DNA of 64,000 bases from Gammaproteobacteria bacterium. GTDB lineage: Bacteria; Pseudomonadota; Gammaproteobacteria; Acidiferrobacterales; Sulfurifustaceae. The DNA is taken from assembly GCA_016199745.1 (NCBI GenBank), contig JACQFZ010000022.1, positions 248,001-312,000 of the forward strand, read 5' to 3'. Shown here one piece after another: positions 20,858 to 30,193 of this stretch (the first letter of the stretch is position 1; each line of letters begins with the position of its first letter). The notes under the pieces were generated by a model. It did no database searches, was not told the DNA's origin, and saw nothing but the letters and a program-made list of their open reading frames with translations. The position numbers and the translations under genes are program-made.

Positions 20858-23800
20858 TCACGACGCCTCGCTTTCCCAAGCGGCGCCGGCCGCTACATCG
20901 CGCTTCGAGGCGAAACGCCGCGCCAATCGGTCGAACGCGAGATAGATGACCGGGGTTGTGAACAAGGTCAGCACCTGACTGACGATCAGTCCACCGACGA
21001 TGGTCACGCCCAACGGATGGCGCAGTTCCGAGCCGACGCCGGTGCCCAACATTAATGGCAACGCGCCGAGTAATGCCGCCATCGTCGTCATCATGATCGG
21101 TCGAAAACGCAACAAACTCGCTTCGAAGATCGCCACGCGTGGCGATTTGTTTTCTTTGCGCTCGGCCTCGAGCGCGAAATCGATCATCATGATCGCGTTT
21201 TTCTTGACGATGCCGATCAGCAGCAAGATGCCGATGACGGCGATCACGTCCAGCTCCAGGCCGGCCAGCATCAGCGCCAGTAGCGCGCCGATCCCGGCCG
21301 ACGGTAACGTCGACAGAATAGTGATCGGATGGATATAACTTTCGTACAACACGCCGAGAACGATATAGACCGTTACGATCGCCGCCAGGATCAGCAACAG
21401 CTCATTCGATAGCGCCGAACGAAACGCCTGCGCCGCGCCTTGGAAACTGGTGTGCATGCTCGGCGGTAGCGCCAGGGTTCGTTGCGCCGCTTCGATCGCG
21501 TGCACCGCGTCGCCGAGCGCGGCGCCCGGAGCGAGGTTGAAGGAAATGGTTGCCGCCGGGAATTGTCCGAGGTGGTTCGTGACCAAGGATGCCGGTTGTT
21601 CGGAAATTTTCGTGATCGACGCCAGTGGCACTTGCGTGCCTTCGGCGGATTTCACATAGATGTCCTGCAGTGCGTCTAGGCCTTTTTGGAATTCCGGCTT
21701 GGCTTCCAGCACCACGCGGTACTGGTTGGTTTGAGTAAAGATTGTCGATACTAGGCGTTGGCCGAAGGCGTTGTAGAGCGCGTTGTCGATATCGGCCGTG
21801 GTAATTCCGAGGCGCGAGGCGGAGTCGCGATCGATATCGATGTAGGCTTGCAGCCCTTGATCTTGCAGATCGGCGGTAACGTACTGCAACTGCGGAAGTT
21901 GTTGCAGCCGTTCGACCAGCCGCGGCACCCATTGACTCAATTGCCCGGGGTCGGCATCTTCGACCATGAATTGATACTGCGTGCGGCTGACACGGGTTTC
22001 GATCGTCAGGTCCTGCACCGGCTGCATGAACAACGAAATCCCGGCGACATTCGCCGCCCGTTGTTGCAACCGCCGCATCACTTCCGTCACCGACGCGCCA
22101 CGGCGTTTTGCCAACGGTTTGAGATTGATCAGCAAGCGACCGCTATTCAACGTGCTGTTAGTGCCATCGACGCCGATGAACGACGATAGGCTCGCCACCG
22201 CCGGTTCCTGGAGAATCGCTTGCGCCAGGGCTTGCTGGCGTTCAGCCATCGCGCTAAAGGAAACCGACGGCGGTGCTTCGGTCATACCTTGAATCGCGCC
22301 GGTATCTTGCAGTGGAAAAAATCCTTTGGGTACGAGTATGTAAAGCAACACCGTGAGCACCAGCGTACTGATGGTGACGCCCAACGTTAGACCTTGGTGG
22401 TCCAGCACCCACGTGAGCATGCGTCCATAACGCTCGATAGCGCTGTCAAACAAACGGCCGGTAGTGCGATAGAAATTGCTTTGCTGAGATTCCGGCTTAT
22501 GGCGCAGCAGCCTGGCGCACATCATCGGCGTCAACGTCAGCGACACGACGGCGGAGATAAGAATCGTTACCGCCAGCGTAATCGCAAATTCGCGGAACAG
22601 CCGGCCGACGACGTCGCCCATGAACAACAGCGGTATCAGTACAGCGATGAGCGATACCGTGAGCGATACGATGGTGAAGCTAATTTGTTTCGCGCCCTTG
22701 AGCGCCGCTTGCAACGGCGACGCGCCGGCCTCGATATGGCGCGAGATGTTCTCGATCATGACGATGGCGTCATCGACCACGAAGCCGGTGGCGATGGTGA
22801 GCGCCATCAACGACAGGTTGTTGACGCTGAATCCTGCCAGGTACATCACCCCGAAAGTACCCACCAGCGACAGCGGCACGGCCACGCTCGGAATGTAGGT
22901 CGCGGCCGCGTTTCGCAGAAACAGAAAAATCACCAGTACCACCAGCGCCACCGCGAACGCGAGCTCGAACTGCACGTCCTTGACCGATGCGCGAATAGTG
23001 GTGGTGCGGTCGGTCAACACCGCAACGTCGATGGTTGCCGGCAAATGCGTCTGTAGTTGCGGCAACTGCCGTTTGATGCGGTCGACCACGTCGATGACGT
23101 TGGCGCCCGGTTGCCGTTGAATATTGAGAATGACGGCCGGCACTTGGTTCATCCACGCGGCGAGCCGAACGTTCTCGGCGGCGTCGACGATGTCGGCGAC
23201 ATCGCTGAGATAGATCGGTGCGCCATTGCGATAAGCGACGACTAGCGATCGGTACTCGGCGGCCGATTTAAGTTGATCGTTGGCGTCGATGGTGTAGGCC
23301 CGGCTCGGACCGTCGAAGCTGCCCTTGGGTTGATTGACGTTGCCATTGCCGATGGCAGTGCGGACGTCTTCAAGATTGAGGCCGTAGGCGGCCAATGCCG
23401 TCGGATTGGCTTGTACCCGCACCGCCGGTCGTTGACCGCCGCTGATGCTGACTAGGCCAACGCCGGTGAGCTGCGAGATTTTTTGCGCCAAGCGCGTGTC
23501 GGCCAAATCTTGGACTCGCGTTAACGGCAGCGTTTTCGACGTCAACGCCAGCGTCATGATCGGCGCGTCGGCTGGGTTCACCTTGCTGTAGATCGGCGGG
23601 CTCGGCAGATCGAACGGCAGAAACGTGCTGGCGGCGTTGATCGCTGCCTGCACTTCCTGCTCGGCCACGTCCAGACTCAGCTTGAGGGTGAACTGTAGTG
23701 TGATCACCGACGCGCCGGCGGAGCTGGCCGAGGACATTTGTGTCAGCCCGGGCATTTGTCCGAATTGACGCTCGAGCGGTGCGGTGATCGACGACGTGAT

Positions 23801-23974
23801 CACGTCGGGACTGGCGCCTGGATAAAGCGTAACGATCTGGATCGTCGGGTAATCCACTTCCGGCAACGCCGAAATCGGTAACAGCCGATAAGCGAGAATA
23901 CCGGTCAGCAGAATTGCGATCATCAACAGCGTGGTCGCCACCGGACGCAAAATAAAGGGACGCGAAATATTCAT
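20858..23974 (-). CDS. mdtB: RND multidrug efflux permease, MdtB-like
   Basis: Second RND permease of the pump, 1038 aa. N-terminus [20 protein letters not shown] followed by [16 protein letters not shown] is typical of MdtB. Helix 4 carries the proton-relay aspartates ([13 protein letters not shown]), and the segments [14 protein letters not shown] and [19 protein letters not shown] mirror those of its neighbour. It is clearly paralogous to the adjacent mdtC-like gene but diverged. This argues for an old MdtBC-type duplication and not a recent copy. It lies 33 bases after the adaptor gene in one operon. Confidence 0.93.
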   Translation of the reverse strand: MNISRPFILRPVATTLLMIAILLTGILAYRLLPISALPEVDYPTIQIVTLYPGASPDVITSSITAPLERQFGQMPGLTQMSSASSAGASVITLQFTLKLSLDVAEQEVQAAINAASTFLPFDLPSPPIYSKVNPADAPIMTLALTSKTLPLTRVQDLADTRLAQKISQLTGVGLVSISGGQRPAVRVQANPTALAAYGLNLEDVRTAIGNGNVNQPKGSFDGPSRAYTIDANDQLKSAAEYRSLVVAYRNGAPIYLSDVADIVDAAENVRLAAWMNQVPAVILNIQRQPGANVIDVVDRIKRQLPQLQTHLPATIDVAVLTDRTTTIRASVKDVQFELAFAVALVVLVIFLFLRNAAATYIPSVAVPLSLVGTFGVMYLAGFSVNNLSLMALTIATGFVVDDAIVMIENISRHIEAGASPLQAALKGAKQISFTIVSLTVSLIAVLIPLLFMGDVVGRLFREFAITLAVTILISAVVSLTLTPMMCARLLRHKPESQQSNFYRTTGRLFDSAIERYGRMLTWVLDHQGLTLGVTISTLVLTVLLYILVPKGFFPLQDTGAIQGMTEAPPSVSFSAMAERQQALAQAILQEPAVASLSSFIGVDGTNSTLNSGRLLINLKPLAKRRGASVTEVMRRLQQRAANVAGISLFMQPVQDLTIETRVSRTQYQFMVEDADPGQLSQWVPRLVERLQQLPQLQYVTADLQDQGLQAYIDIDRDSASRLGITTADIDNALYNAFGQRLVSTIFTQTNQYRVVLEAKPEFQKGLDALQDIYVKSAEGTQVPLASITKISEQPASLVTNHLGQFPAATISFNLAPGAALGDAVHAIEAAQRTLALPPSMHTSFQGAAQAFRSALSNELLLILAAIVTVYIVLGVLYESYIHPITILSTLPSAGIGALLALMLAGLELDVIAVIGILLLIGIVKKNAIMMIDFALEAERKENKSPRVAIFEASLLRFRPIMMTTMAALLGALPLMLGTGVGSELRHPLGVTIVGGLIVSQVLTLFTTPVIYLAFDRLARRFASKRDVAAGAAWESEAS

Positions 23975-24007
23975 GAGGCCGGCGCGGTTTGTTAGTGATC
24001 GGTGTTG

Positions 24008-25345
24008 TTATGGCGAGCCGGTCGCGGTACCGGAAAGCTCGACCGCTGTTCCGTCGCGCAACTTGTCGGTGCCGTCGACAACGACCAGGTCGCCTGGTGC
24101 GATGCCGCTGGTAACGGCGACACGGTTGACATCGACCGGGCCCAGGCTTACCGGTTGAACTTTAACCGTGTGATCCGTCTGTACCCGGTAGACGAACGAC
24201 GCTTCGCCGTTGCGTTTGACGGCTGCTGTCGGAATTAGGGTGGCATTGTTCAAGGTGTTGAGCAGTAGGCGAACGTTCACGAACTGGTTGGGAAAGAGAA
24301 CGGTGTTGCTGTTGTCGTTGTTGAACTGTGCCTTCAGCTTGATCGTGCCGCTACTGACATCGATTTGATTGTCGACCGTCAGCAATTGGCCGGTAGCTAG
24401 CTTGATGGTGCGATCGCGGCTATACGCCTCGACCGGCAATACTGCGCCGGCCTGCAGGCGCTGCATCAACGCCGGCACATTGTCTTCTGGGATACTGAAA
24501 ATAACCGTGATCGGATTGAGTTGGGTGATAACGACCAGCCCGTCTTGATCGTTGGCATGGACCATGTTGCCGGGATCGACCTTGCGCAGTCCCACGCGTC
24601 CGCCGAGCGGTGCGGTCACGCGGGTGTAGGACAGTTGCAACTTGGCGTTGTCCACTTGCGCACGATCGGCTTTGACGGTGCCTTCGTACTGTTGCACCAG
24701 CGCTTCTTGGGTATCGAGCTGTTGCTTGGCGATGGAGTCCTGTTTGTACAAATCGCGATAGCGTTCGACGTCGAGCTGAGCATTTCGAAGCAACGCTTGA
24801 TCGCGATCCATTTGTCCCTGTGCCTGCGCGAGTTGTACCTCCAACGGACGTGGATCGATCTCGGCTAGCAGATCGCCGGGGTTGACCGTTTGGCCTTCGC
24901 GGAAGAGCACCTTGATCAATTGTCCATCAACGCGCGGCCTGATAGTCACCGAGTTGATAGCGGTGACGCTGCCCAGCGCGTTGAGCGTGATCTTGAGATC
25001 GCCGGTTTGTGCCGCCGCCGCTGTAACCGCGATCGGCTGTGAAACGTTGGCTGCCGGCCCCGCTGTCCGCAACGCCCGGCGGTGATGCCGCAACAGGCCG
25101 ATCGATATCAGCAGCGCCAACGACAGAACCAGCAACACCGCCCACAACTTGTGTCGCCGTAGCCATTGGGGGAAATTTCCGTTCGGCGGCGATGCGTTGG
25201 GGGTATCGCCGGCCGCGGTTTTCGCGGGAGAGTCATTCTTCGTAGGAGGGGAATTGATCTCTGCTCGGCGACCGGTAGCGGGCGAAAGCTGTACGGATTT
25301 CCGGCCGCGCGCATCGGCGCTGTCCCTGCGTCGTTCCAAAATCAT
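24008..25345 (-). CDS. mdtA: RND periplasmic adaptor, MdtA-like
   Basis: Membrane-fusion protein linking the permeases to the outer-membrane channel; 445 aa from the chosen start. After a basic/proline-rich cytoplasmic lead comes one membrane anchor (KLWAVLLVLSLALLISIGLL). Then follow the lipoyl half-motif VTIRPRVDGQLIKVLFREGQ, a coiled-coil hairpin (QLAQAQGQMDRDQALLRNAQ) and the second lipoyl half (YTRVTAPLGGRVGLRKVDPG). The ATG at 25345 follows GGGAGAAG, whereas the open frame continues 47 unconserved codons upstream. It is the first gene of the efflux operon and divergent from the response regulator gene, 194 bases apart. Confidence 0.92.
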   Translation of the reverse strand: MILERRRDSADARGRKSVQLSPATGRRAEINSPPTKNDSPAKTAAGDTPNASPPNGNFPQWLRRHKLWAVLLVLSLALLISIGLLRHHRRALRTAGPAANVSQPIAVTAAAAQTGDLKITLNALGSVTAINSVTIRPRVDGQLIKVLFREGQTVNPGDLLAEIDPRPLEVQLAQAQGQMDRDQALLRNAQLDVERYRDLYKQDSIAKQQLDTQEALVQQYEGTVKADRAQVDNAKLQLSYTRVTAPLGGRVGLRKVDPGNMVHANDQDGLVVITQLNPITVIFSIPEDNVPALMQRLQAGAVLPVEAYSRDRTIKLATGQLLTVDNQIDVSSGTIKLKAQFNNDNSNTVLFPNQFVNVRLLLNTLNNATLIPTAAVKRNGEASFVYRVQTDHTVKVQPVSLGPVDVNRVAVTSGIAPGDLVVVDGTDKLRDGTAVELSGTATGSP

Positions 25346-25539
25346 GTCGCTTCTCCCGAGGTATCGGTGATGGGTGGCGCACGAGCGATCACCCAGGTGG
25401 CTCATATCAACCCTCGAACGTGTCGGGCGTGTGTCTGTACAGTGGATTTTTGCAACAGCGTGTATCGGCGTTCGCTTTAGATACATGCGGATACAAAAGA
25501 GTGGGCGATACCGACCGAAATCGGCTATAAAACGCCACT
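25346..25539. promoter_or_regulatory. Divergent control region between efflux operon and its two-component pair
   Basis: These 194 bases must hold the promoters for mdtA (left) and the response regulator (right). A TATAAA at 25526-25531 lies only nine bases before the regulator ATG, so if it is a -10 the regulator message would be nearly leaderless. An eight-base palindrome CTGTACAG is at 25435-25442. I see no clear direct repeats that would identify the regulator's own binding sites. Assignment is by position. Confidence 0.5.
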
Positions 25540-26280
25540 ATGGAACGACCTGACCATATTTTGGTTGTCGACGACGACGTCGAAATTCGCGAGTTGTTGA
25601 CCGAATACCTACAGAAGAACGGTTTCGCCGTGACCGCCGCCGGCGACGGCCGGCAAATGCGCGCGGCCCTCGCGGTCACCCCGGTCGACTTGATCGTGCT
25701 CGATTTGATGTTGCCCGGCGAAGACGGGTTGATGTTGTGCCGCGATCTGCGGGCGACCGGAGCGAGTGCCGTGCCGATCCTCATGCTCACCGCCCGCGGC
25801 GAAGAGACCGACCGCATTGTCGGCTTGGAGATGGGCGCCGACGATTACTTGGCGAAGCCGTTTGCCGCGCGCGAGCTGTTGGCGCGTATACGCACGGTAC
25901 TGCGCCGAACGCGCATGCTTCCGCCCAATCTCCGATCCAGCGAGCCGGCACGTTGGTTTGCGTTCGGCGAGTGGATGTTGGATACGACTGCGCGGCATTT
26001 GCTCGACGCCACCGGCACGGTGATCTCGCTCAGCGGTGCCGAGTATCGATTGTTACGCGTGTTCCTCGACCATCCACAGCGGGTGTTGAACCGCGATCAG
26101 TTGTTAAACCTGACACAGGGCCGGGAAGCGGATATCTTCGATCGATCGATCGATCTGCTAGTGAGCCGTTTGCGGCAGCGTCTGGGAGACGGCGCGCGTG
26201 AGCCGCGCTACATCAAGACGGTGCGCAATGAAGGCTATGTGTTTGCCGCGGTCGTTGAAGCGCGTAAGGATGGCCGGTGA
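25540..26280 (+). CDS. OmpR-family response regulator
   Basis: DNA-binding response regulator (246 aa). The receiver domain has the acidic triad DDD at residues 11-13, phospho-acceptor Asp55 in LIVLDLMLPGEDG, Thr in LMLTARGEETD and Lys in DDYLAKPFAAREL. The C-terminal winged-helix domain has SLSGAEYRLLRVFLDHPQRV and RSIDLLVSRLRQRLGD, ending YIKTVRNEGYVF. It lies divergent to the mdtABC-OMF operon and overlaps the sensor kinase by four bases, so it is most likely the local efflux regulator, analogous in layout to BaeR. The signal is not predictable. Confidence 0.95.
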   Translation: MERPDHILVVDDDVEIRELLTEYLQKNGFAVTAAGDGRQMRAALAVTPVDLIVLDLMLPGEDGLMLCRDLRATGASAVPILMLTARGEETDRIVGLEMGADDYLAKPFAARELLARIRTVLRRTRMLPPNLRSSEPARWFAFGEWMLDTTARHLLDATGTVISLSGAEYRLLRVFLDHPQRVLNRDQLLNLTQGREADIFDRSIDLLVSRLRQRLGDGAREPRYIKTVRNEGYVFAAVVEARKDGR

Positions 26281-27602
26281 GGTTGCTTACCTTAGGACGT
26301 CTATGGCCGCGCTCGTTGTTCGGGCGCTTGGCCTTGATCTTATTCCTGGGTCTTGCAGTCGCGCATGTGCTTTCGTTCTGGCTCATATTGCATGAGCGAG
26401 CGGAAGTGGCGCGTGCGGTATTGTTATCCAACTTTTCCAAAGACCTCGCGACCACCGTCGCCGTCCTCGAACACGTGCCGGCGGCCGAGCGCGCCGAGTG
26501 GCTGACACGGTTCGAGCGCAGGAGTTACCGGTACTTCTTGGGCCCGTTGCCGAAGGGCCGGCCGGCGCAATCGGAGTTGGCGAACGAGCTAGTGGTCGCA
26601 ACCGCAAGCACATTGGCCGATGGTTACCGCGTTACCGCGACCGAACCACCGAACGCGGTCGATACGGCGCAGCTACGCTTGCACGTCAACTTGGCGGACG
26701 GCACGCCGCTCACGGTTGAGTTGCTATCGCCGCGCCGCGAGATCGTCGCCTGGATGCCGCTGGTGCTATTGCTACAGCTGGCGTTGTTGGCCGTTTTTAC
26801 CTGGGTCGCGGTTCGCTTGGCGACGCGTCCACTAACGCAACTGGCGGACGCGGCCGATGCGCTCGGGCCCGATCTGCGCGGCAACCCGTTGCCCGAGGGG
26901 GGGCCGTGGGAAGTCGCGCGGGCAGCGGCGGCGTTCAACGCCATGCAGCGCCGTATTACCGATCACCTAGCCGAGCGCTTGCAAATCCTGGCGGCGGTTT
27001 CGCACGATTTGCAAACGCCGATCACGCGCATGCGCTTACGCGCCGACCTGTCGGACAACACCGCATTGCGCGACAAACTGCACAGCGATTTGAATGTCAT
27101 GCAGGCGCTGGTAGAAGAGGGGCTGGCTTATGCGCGCAGCGCGCACGCGGTCACCGAAGCCTCTTGTCGCATCGACTTGAACGCGCTACTGGATAGTCTC
27201 GTTTGTGATTATGCCGACGCCGGTCGGTCGGTTCATCTCAGCGGCCGCTGCAACGGTCCACTGGTAACGCGTCCGCACACATTACGGCGGATCATCGGCA
27301 ATCTCGTCGACAACGCCCTCAAGTTTGCAAAAGCAGCGGAGATTACCATCGGCACCGAGTCATCCGGTCGTATTGTTATCGCGATACTCGACCGCGGACC
27401 CGGGATCCCAGCGGCCGAGCTGAAAGCGGTATTGCGGCCGTTTTATCGACTCGAAAGTTCGCGTAGTCGCGAAACCGGTGGTACCGGTCTCGGACTTGCG
27501 GTCGCACAGCAGTTGACGCTCGCGTTAGGAGGATCGTTGGATCTTTCGAACCGAGACGGCGGCGGGCTCGAAGCGCGCCTATCGTTACCGCCGACCATTT
27601 GA
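26277..27602 (+). CDS. Sensor histidine kinase
   Basis: Membrane sensor kinase partner of the preceding regulator (441 aa). One N-terminal helix (LFGRLALILFLGLAVAHVLS) and a second (VAWMPLVLLLQLALLAVFTWVAV) flank a periplasmic domain of about 115 residues. A HAMP region follows (RPLTQLADAADALG). The phospho-acceptor is His243 in AVSHDLQTPITRMRL. ATP-binding boxes are NLVDNALKFA (N), DRGPGIP (G1) and GGTGLGLAVA (G2). It starts at GTG 26277 inside the regulator's stop codon (GTGA). The stop is directly adjacent to the convergent mipA-like stop. Confidence 0.95.
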   Translation: MRLLTLGRLWPRSLFGRLALILFLGLAVAHVLSFWLILHERAEVARAVLLSNFSKDLATTVAVLEHVPAAERAEWLTRFERRSYRYFLGPLPKGRPAQSELANELVVATASTLADGYRVTATEPPNAVDTAQLRLHVNLADGTPLTVELLSPRREIVAWMPLVLLLQLALLAVFTWVAVRLATRPLTQLADAADALGPDLRGNPLPEGGPWEVARAAAAFNAMQRRITDHLAERLQILAAVSHDLQTPITRMRLRADLSDNTALRDKLHSDLNVMQALVEEGLAYARSAHAVTEASCRIDLNALLDSLVCDYADAGRSVHLSGRCNGPLVTRPHTLRRIIGNLVDNALKFAKAAEITIGTESSGRIVIAILDRGPGIPAAELKAVLRPFYRLESSRSRETGGTGLGLAVAQQLTLALGGSLDLSNRDGGGLEARLSLPPTI

Positions 27603-28481
27603 TTAGAAATGCCACACGCCGCCGACAAGCACGGACAAGGTTTTGTCGTCGACGGCAATTGGGCTGTCGGCGACACCGGAACCGAAGCGGGTCAAGCCGA
27701 CGCTACCGATCAGCGACCAATCGCGTGCTAGCCGAAAACGCGCCATGGCACCCACCCGCAGATTAACCGCGCTCTTGCCTTGATACTCGGGGCGGGCCGC
27801 GGTCGCTTCGTTCGATCTGACTCCGTAATAGTAGTTGACCACTTCAGCACTGAGCCATTCGGCAGACAACGTCGGCGTAAGGCTCCAGCGATCGTTTAAG
27901 CGCAACGGATGCGACAACGTCAAGGTGGCGGAGTCGCCGTCGCTTTTATTGGAAACATCGGTGTAATAGGCGGCAGCGACAGTCAGCGGCCGGGTGATCC
28001 ACTGACCGTTAACGCCGGCCTCGATCGACGTATCGCGTTGCTCCATGCCGGCAAGCTCATCGACCGTATCCGGGTCATAGGTGCCCCGGGCCTTCACCAC
28101 CAGGCCCAAGCGCGCGTTGCGGTCATCGTTCTTCAGCAACCACACGCCGCCGCGAGCCGCTTGCCAATAAAGAGTGTCCCGGTATGAGACCGAGATCAGC
28201 GGCACCAGCGTTTTGCGGGTGTCGCCTATCACGCGTTGTGCGCGTACGACGCCGATGCCTAGATGTCCGCGCCAATCGGCGGCGCTTGGGCTCACGTCTG
28301 ATGCTGCCGGCGGATCGACATACAGCTGATCCAATTCTGTGGCAACGTCTTGCGCGAATACCGACGTGCTGAACGCACCGGCAACGGCGAGAACGCAACG
28401 GATGACGGTCGGTGCTAGCGCTCGTATGGTTTCGGTTGGCGGTTGGGTGACGTTGCTGAGCGATTTATGCGACGTATTCAT
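27603..28481 (-). CDS. MipA/OmpV-family outer-membrane protein
   Basis: Outer-membrane beta-barrel of the MltA-interacting/OmpV family, a scaffold or porin-like protein. The product is about 292 aa, with a signal region IRCVLAVAGAFSTSVFA. The mature part shows the family pattern: HLGIGVVRAQRVIGDTRKTL, VPLISVSYRDTLYWQAARGG, NDDRNARLGLVVKARG and a terminal barrel strand with Phe (LSVLVGGVWHF), the usual signal for outer-membrane insertion. I chose the ATG at 28481 because CCAGGGA precedes it; another ATG lies six codons upstream at 28499. Its stop abuts that of the sensor kinase. Such porins are often under two-component control, but no link is shown here. Confidence 0.85.
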   Translation of the reverse strand: MNTSHKSLSNVTQPPTETIRALAPTVIRCVLAVAGAFSTSVFAQDVATELDQLYVDPPAASDVSPSAADWRGHLGIGVVRAQRVIGDTRKTLVPLISVSYRDTLYWQAARGGVWLLKNDDRNARLGLVVKARGTYDPDTVDELAGMEQRDTSIEAGVNGQWITRPLTVAAAYYTDVSNKSDGDSATLTLSHPLRLNDRWSLTPTLSAEWLSAEVVNYYYGVRSNEATAARPEYQGKSAVNLRVGAMARFRLARDWSLIGSVGLTRFGSGVADSPIAVDDKTLSVLVGGVWHF

Positions 28482-28571
28482 TGTTGTCCCTGGTTCCAAT
28501 CATTTTGTTGTTCCGCGCGCGCATCAACAGATATTCCGAGTGGCGCGCGCTGCAGTAGCGCCGGTGTTTTA

Positions 28572-28943
28572 CTATCCGGTGGCCTGTTGCAGTTGGTTTT
28601 TACAAGCCGGCGTTAGCTGCGATTGCTTGCTTTTTAAACACTGCGCCATGCGACCGCCACCGGGGGCGATGTTGGCGCAGTGCGTAGCAATATCGTTTTG
28701 ACAAGCGTGCGATACTTCATCGATTTTCTTTTGCCGTGCTTGTCTGAATTGTTGGCACGCCGATGACAGCTCCGCGGCATGTTGCGTCAAGCATTGTGCT
28801 ATCCGGTGGTCGCCGGGCTTTACGTCATGACAGAATTTCTTGGCGTCGTCCCGACAGGGGTTGTTGCCGGCGGCGAAAGCACCGCCGATCCATAGATTCG
28901 ACACGAGCAAAAGACTGAGGGAAAAGAATTTGGACAAGCGCAC
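28572..28943 (-). CDS. Small exported cysteine-rich repeat protein
   Basis: A 123-aa product starting at a GTG (28943) with a good AGGAGA site. The signal peptide is FFSLSLLLVSNLWIGGAFA, then a short mature protein with two similar blocks, NPCRDDAKKFCHDVKPGDHR-IAQC...SSAC and HACQNDIATHCANIAPGGGR-MAQC...TPAC. Each has four cysteines in a C-x7-C-x12-C-type layout, like the Golgi-protein-1 Cys-rich repeat found in some bacterial exported proteins. Function unknown. The frame stays open 69 codons further upstream without conservation. Its start faces the palindromic lux box at 29040-29059, about 97 bases away, so it may belong to the LuxR regulon. Confidence 0.75.
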   Translation of the reverse strand: MRLSKFFSLSLLLVSNLWIGGAFAAGNNPCRDDAKKFCHDVKPGDHRIAQCLTQHAAELSSACQQFRQARQKKIDEVSHACQNDIATHCANIAPGGGRMAQCLKSKQSQLTPACKNQLQQATG

Positions 28944-29039
28944 GGCTATCTCCTGCAGTTGATATTGTAAAATGAACGGCGGCGGTACAGGGGCAGTAAC
29001 TCGCCGCATCATATTGGTTCCAACCGGCCTCGTTCGTGA

Positions 29040-29059
29040 AGCTGTACGATCGTACAGTT
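29040..29059. promoter_or_regulatory. Candidate lux box 1 (LuxR operator)
   Basis: The 20-mer AGCTGTACGATCGTACAGTT contains a perfect 16-bp palindrome (29042-29057). I count 17 of 20 matches to the Vibrio lux box ACCTGTAGGATCGTACAGGT quoted from memory. It lies between the divergent Cys-rich protein gene and the decayed luxI-type gene, with an intact luxR gene 1.1 kb away. On the plus strand an A-rich AAAAAT follows at the -10 distance. On the minus strand CAATAT does, so it may serve either direction. Confidence 0.75.
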
Positions 29060-29210
29060 CCATTGTCCACTGGCTCATCAAAAAAATGAACGTTAGGTAA
29101 TAACGGTGCGACCTAACATAGGCGTATTGATTACTTACCCATGCATTCAATATGGGGCAGGGTTATAAGTAGTTGCACCAACATTATTCGAAATTGAGCA
29201 GGGAGGGCCG

Positions 29211-29973
29211 GTGGCTTCTGCAAAAACGGCGCCGTGCCTGCCATATGGTGCCCGGCAAGATTATTGCGGGGTTGCCGATAGCGGCGGGGCGCGCGACCTC
29301 ATTATTACTAAACCCGAGGTCGATGTATGGGACAGGATTGAGCGGCATCCGCCGCCGTGGCACGAAGACGGATACCTTATCGATTTGGCGCAAACGGATT
29401 CCGAGCGGGCCGAGATATATCGGCTACGAGCCAGGGTGTTTTGCCAGGAACTCGGTTGAGCTCGTGGCGACGCGAGTGGAATGGAGCGGGATGAATTCGA
29501 CCTGAATTGCACGCATCTTGCGGTCTTTGCGCCGACGCGGGCGCTTATAGTGACCGTTCGTATTGCCGCCGCTCTACAACCGTGGATGCTCGACCGGTGT
29601 TTCTAGAGGCTCGTACCGGCGCACGGCGATGTGCTGCAGCGCGCGCACTAACGAGATCTCTCGGTTGGCGCCGGATCTGCGAGTACGAAACCGCCGCGTG
29701 TCTGCAGGATTTTTCGTCGCCGATCTAATTTATAAGTCGTTGTTTAATTTTTGCCTGCTTCACGACGTTCGCTTCAGTTGCGCGGTTGTGTCGTTAGCCA
29801 TGTGGCGGCATATGCACATGAGAGGTTTATTCTGCACGCCGGTGGGCGGCTTCCGACGCGTGGAAGATGGGCATGAAGCGAGCTTGGTGAGAATCGATTG
29901 GCAATCTTTCCTGGTGAGGAGCCGTTGGTATAACCCCAGCTTGCTGAAGTGGTACACCACCTGCGGCGACTAG
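29211..29973 (+). pseudogene. LuxI-type N-acyl signal synthase (GNAT fold), inactivated
   Basis: Conceptual translation from the GTG at 29211 (GGGAGGG ribosome site) reads YLIDLAQTDSERAEIYRLRA-RVFCQELG and stops at TGA 29457-29459, where family members have Trp. The same frame goes on with GMERDEFDLNCTHLAVFAP and ALIVTVRIAAALQPWMLDRC. A TAG follows at 29604, and then a frameshift near 29647 leads to TNEISRLAPDLRV and LIYKSLFNFCLLHDV to the stop at 29973. The core LuxI signature residues (Arg...Phe, Trp, Asp-x2-Asp, Arg, Glu-x2-Arg) are all traceable apart from the Trp. FeeM-like or PEP-CTERM-associated acyltransferases share this pattern, so the exact signal class is open. Two stops plus a frameshift make it dead. 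Confidence 0.8.
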
Positions 29974-30147
29974 CCGTGCGTCTGAAAGTTTCGTGCGGAA
30001 ATAGCCGCCCGCATCACAGGCATACTTCTGTATGACTAGCCGTATACCCGAAAGGGGATAGTATCGCACCTATTGGTGATATGCGGATATCGGACGTTCG
30101 TACGATTGTTCAACTCGAAGCGATAGTTGAAAATTTTTCTGTCATCG

Positions 30148-30170
30148 AGTGATGCAATGATTGCATCACT
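30148..30170. promoter_or_regulatory. Perfect palindrome upstream of luxR
   Basis: Arms AGTGATGCAA (30148-30157) and TTGCATCACT (30161-30170) are exact reverse complements around TGA. It ends 24 bases before the probable luxR start and has no T-run, so an operator is more likely than a terminator. It does not match the lux-box layout. Its binding protein is unknown, and autoregulation is one possibility. Confidence 0.6.
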
Positions 30171-30193
30171 ATGAAGCAAAAAGGGTGGCTGTG

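Noticed and set aside
25435-25442. CTGTACAG palindrome as a fourth lux box upstream of the response regulator
   Set aside because: It is only eight bases and lacks the 18-20-bp spacing of arms seen in the three accepted boxes.
29457-29459. TGA in the LuxI-type frame as a recoded Trp or selenocysteine codon
   Set aside because: A TAG and a frameshift follow in the same gene, and other genes in the window use TGA as a normal stop. Decay explains all three.
30021-30060. CATAC/GTATG and TATACCC/GGGGATA short inverted repeats before luxR
   Set aside because: Arms are short and imperfect. The exact palindrome at 30148-30170 is the only convincing one in this gap.
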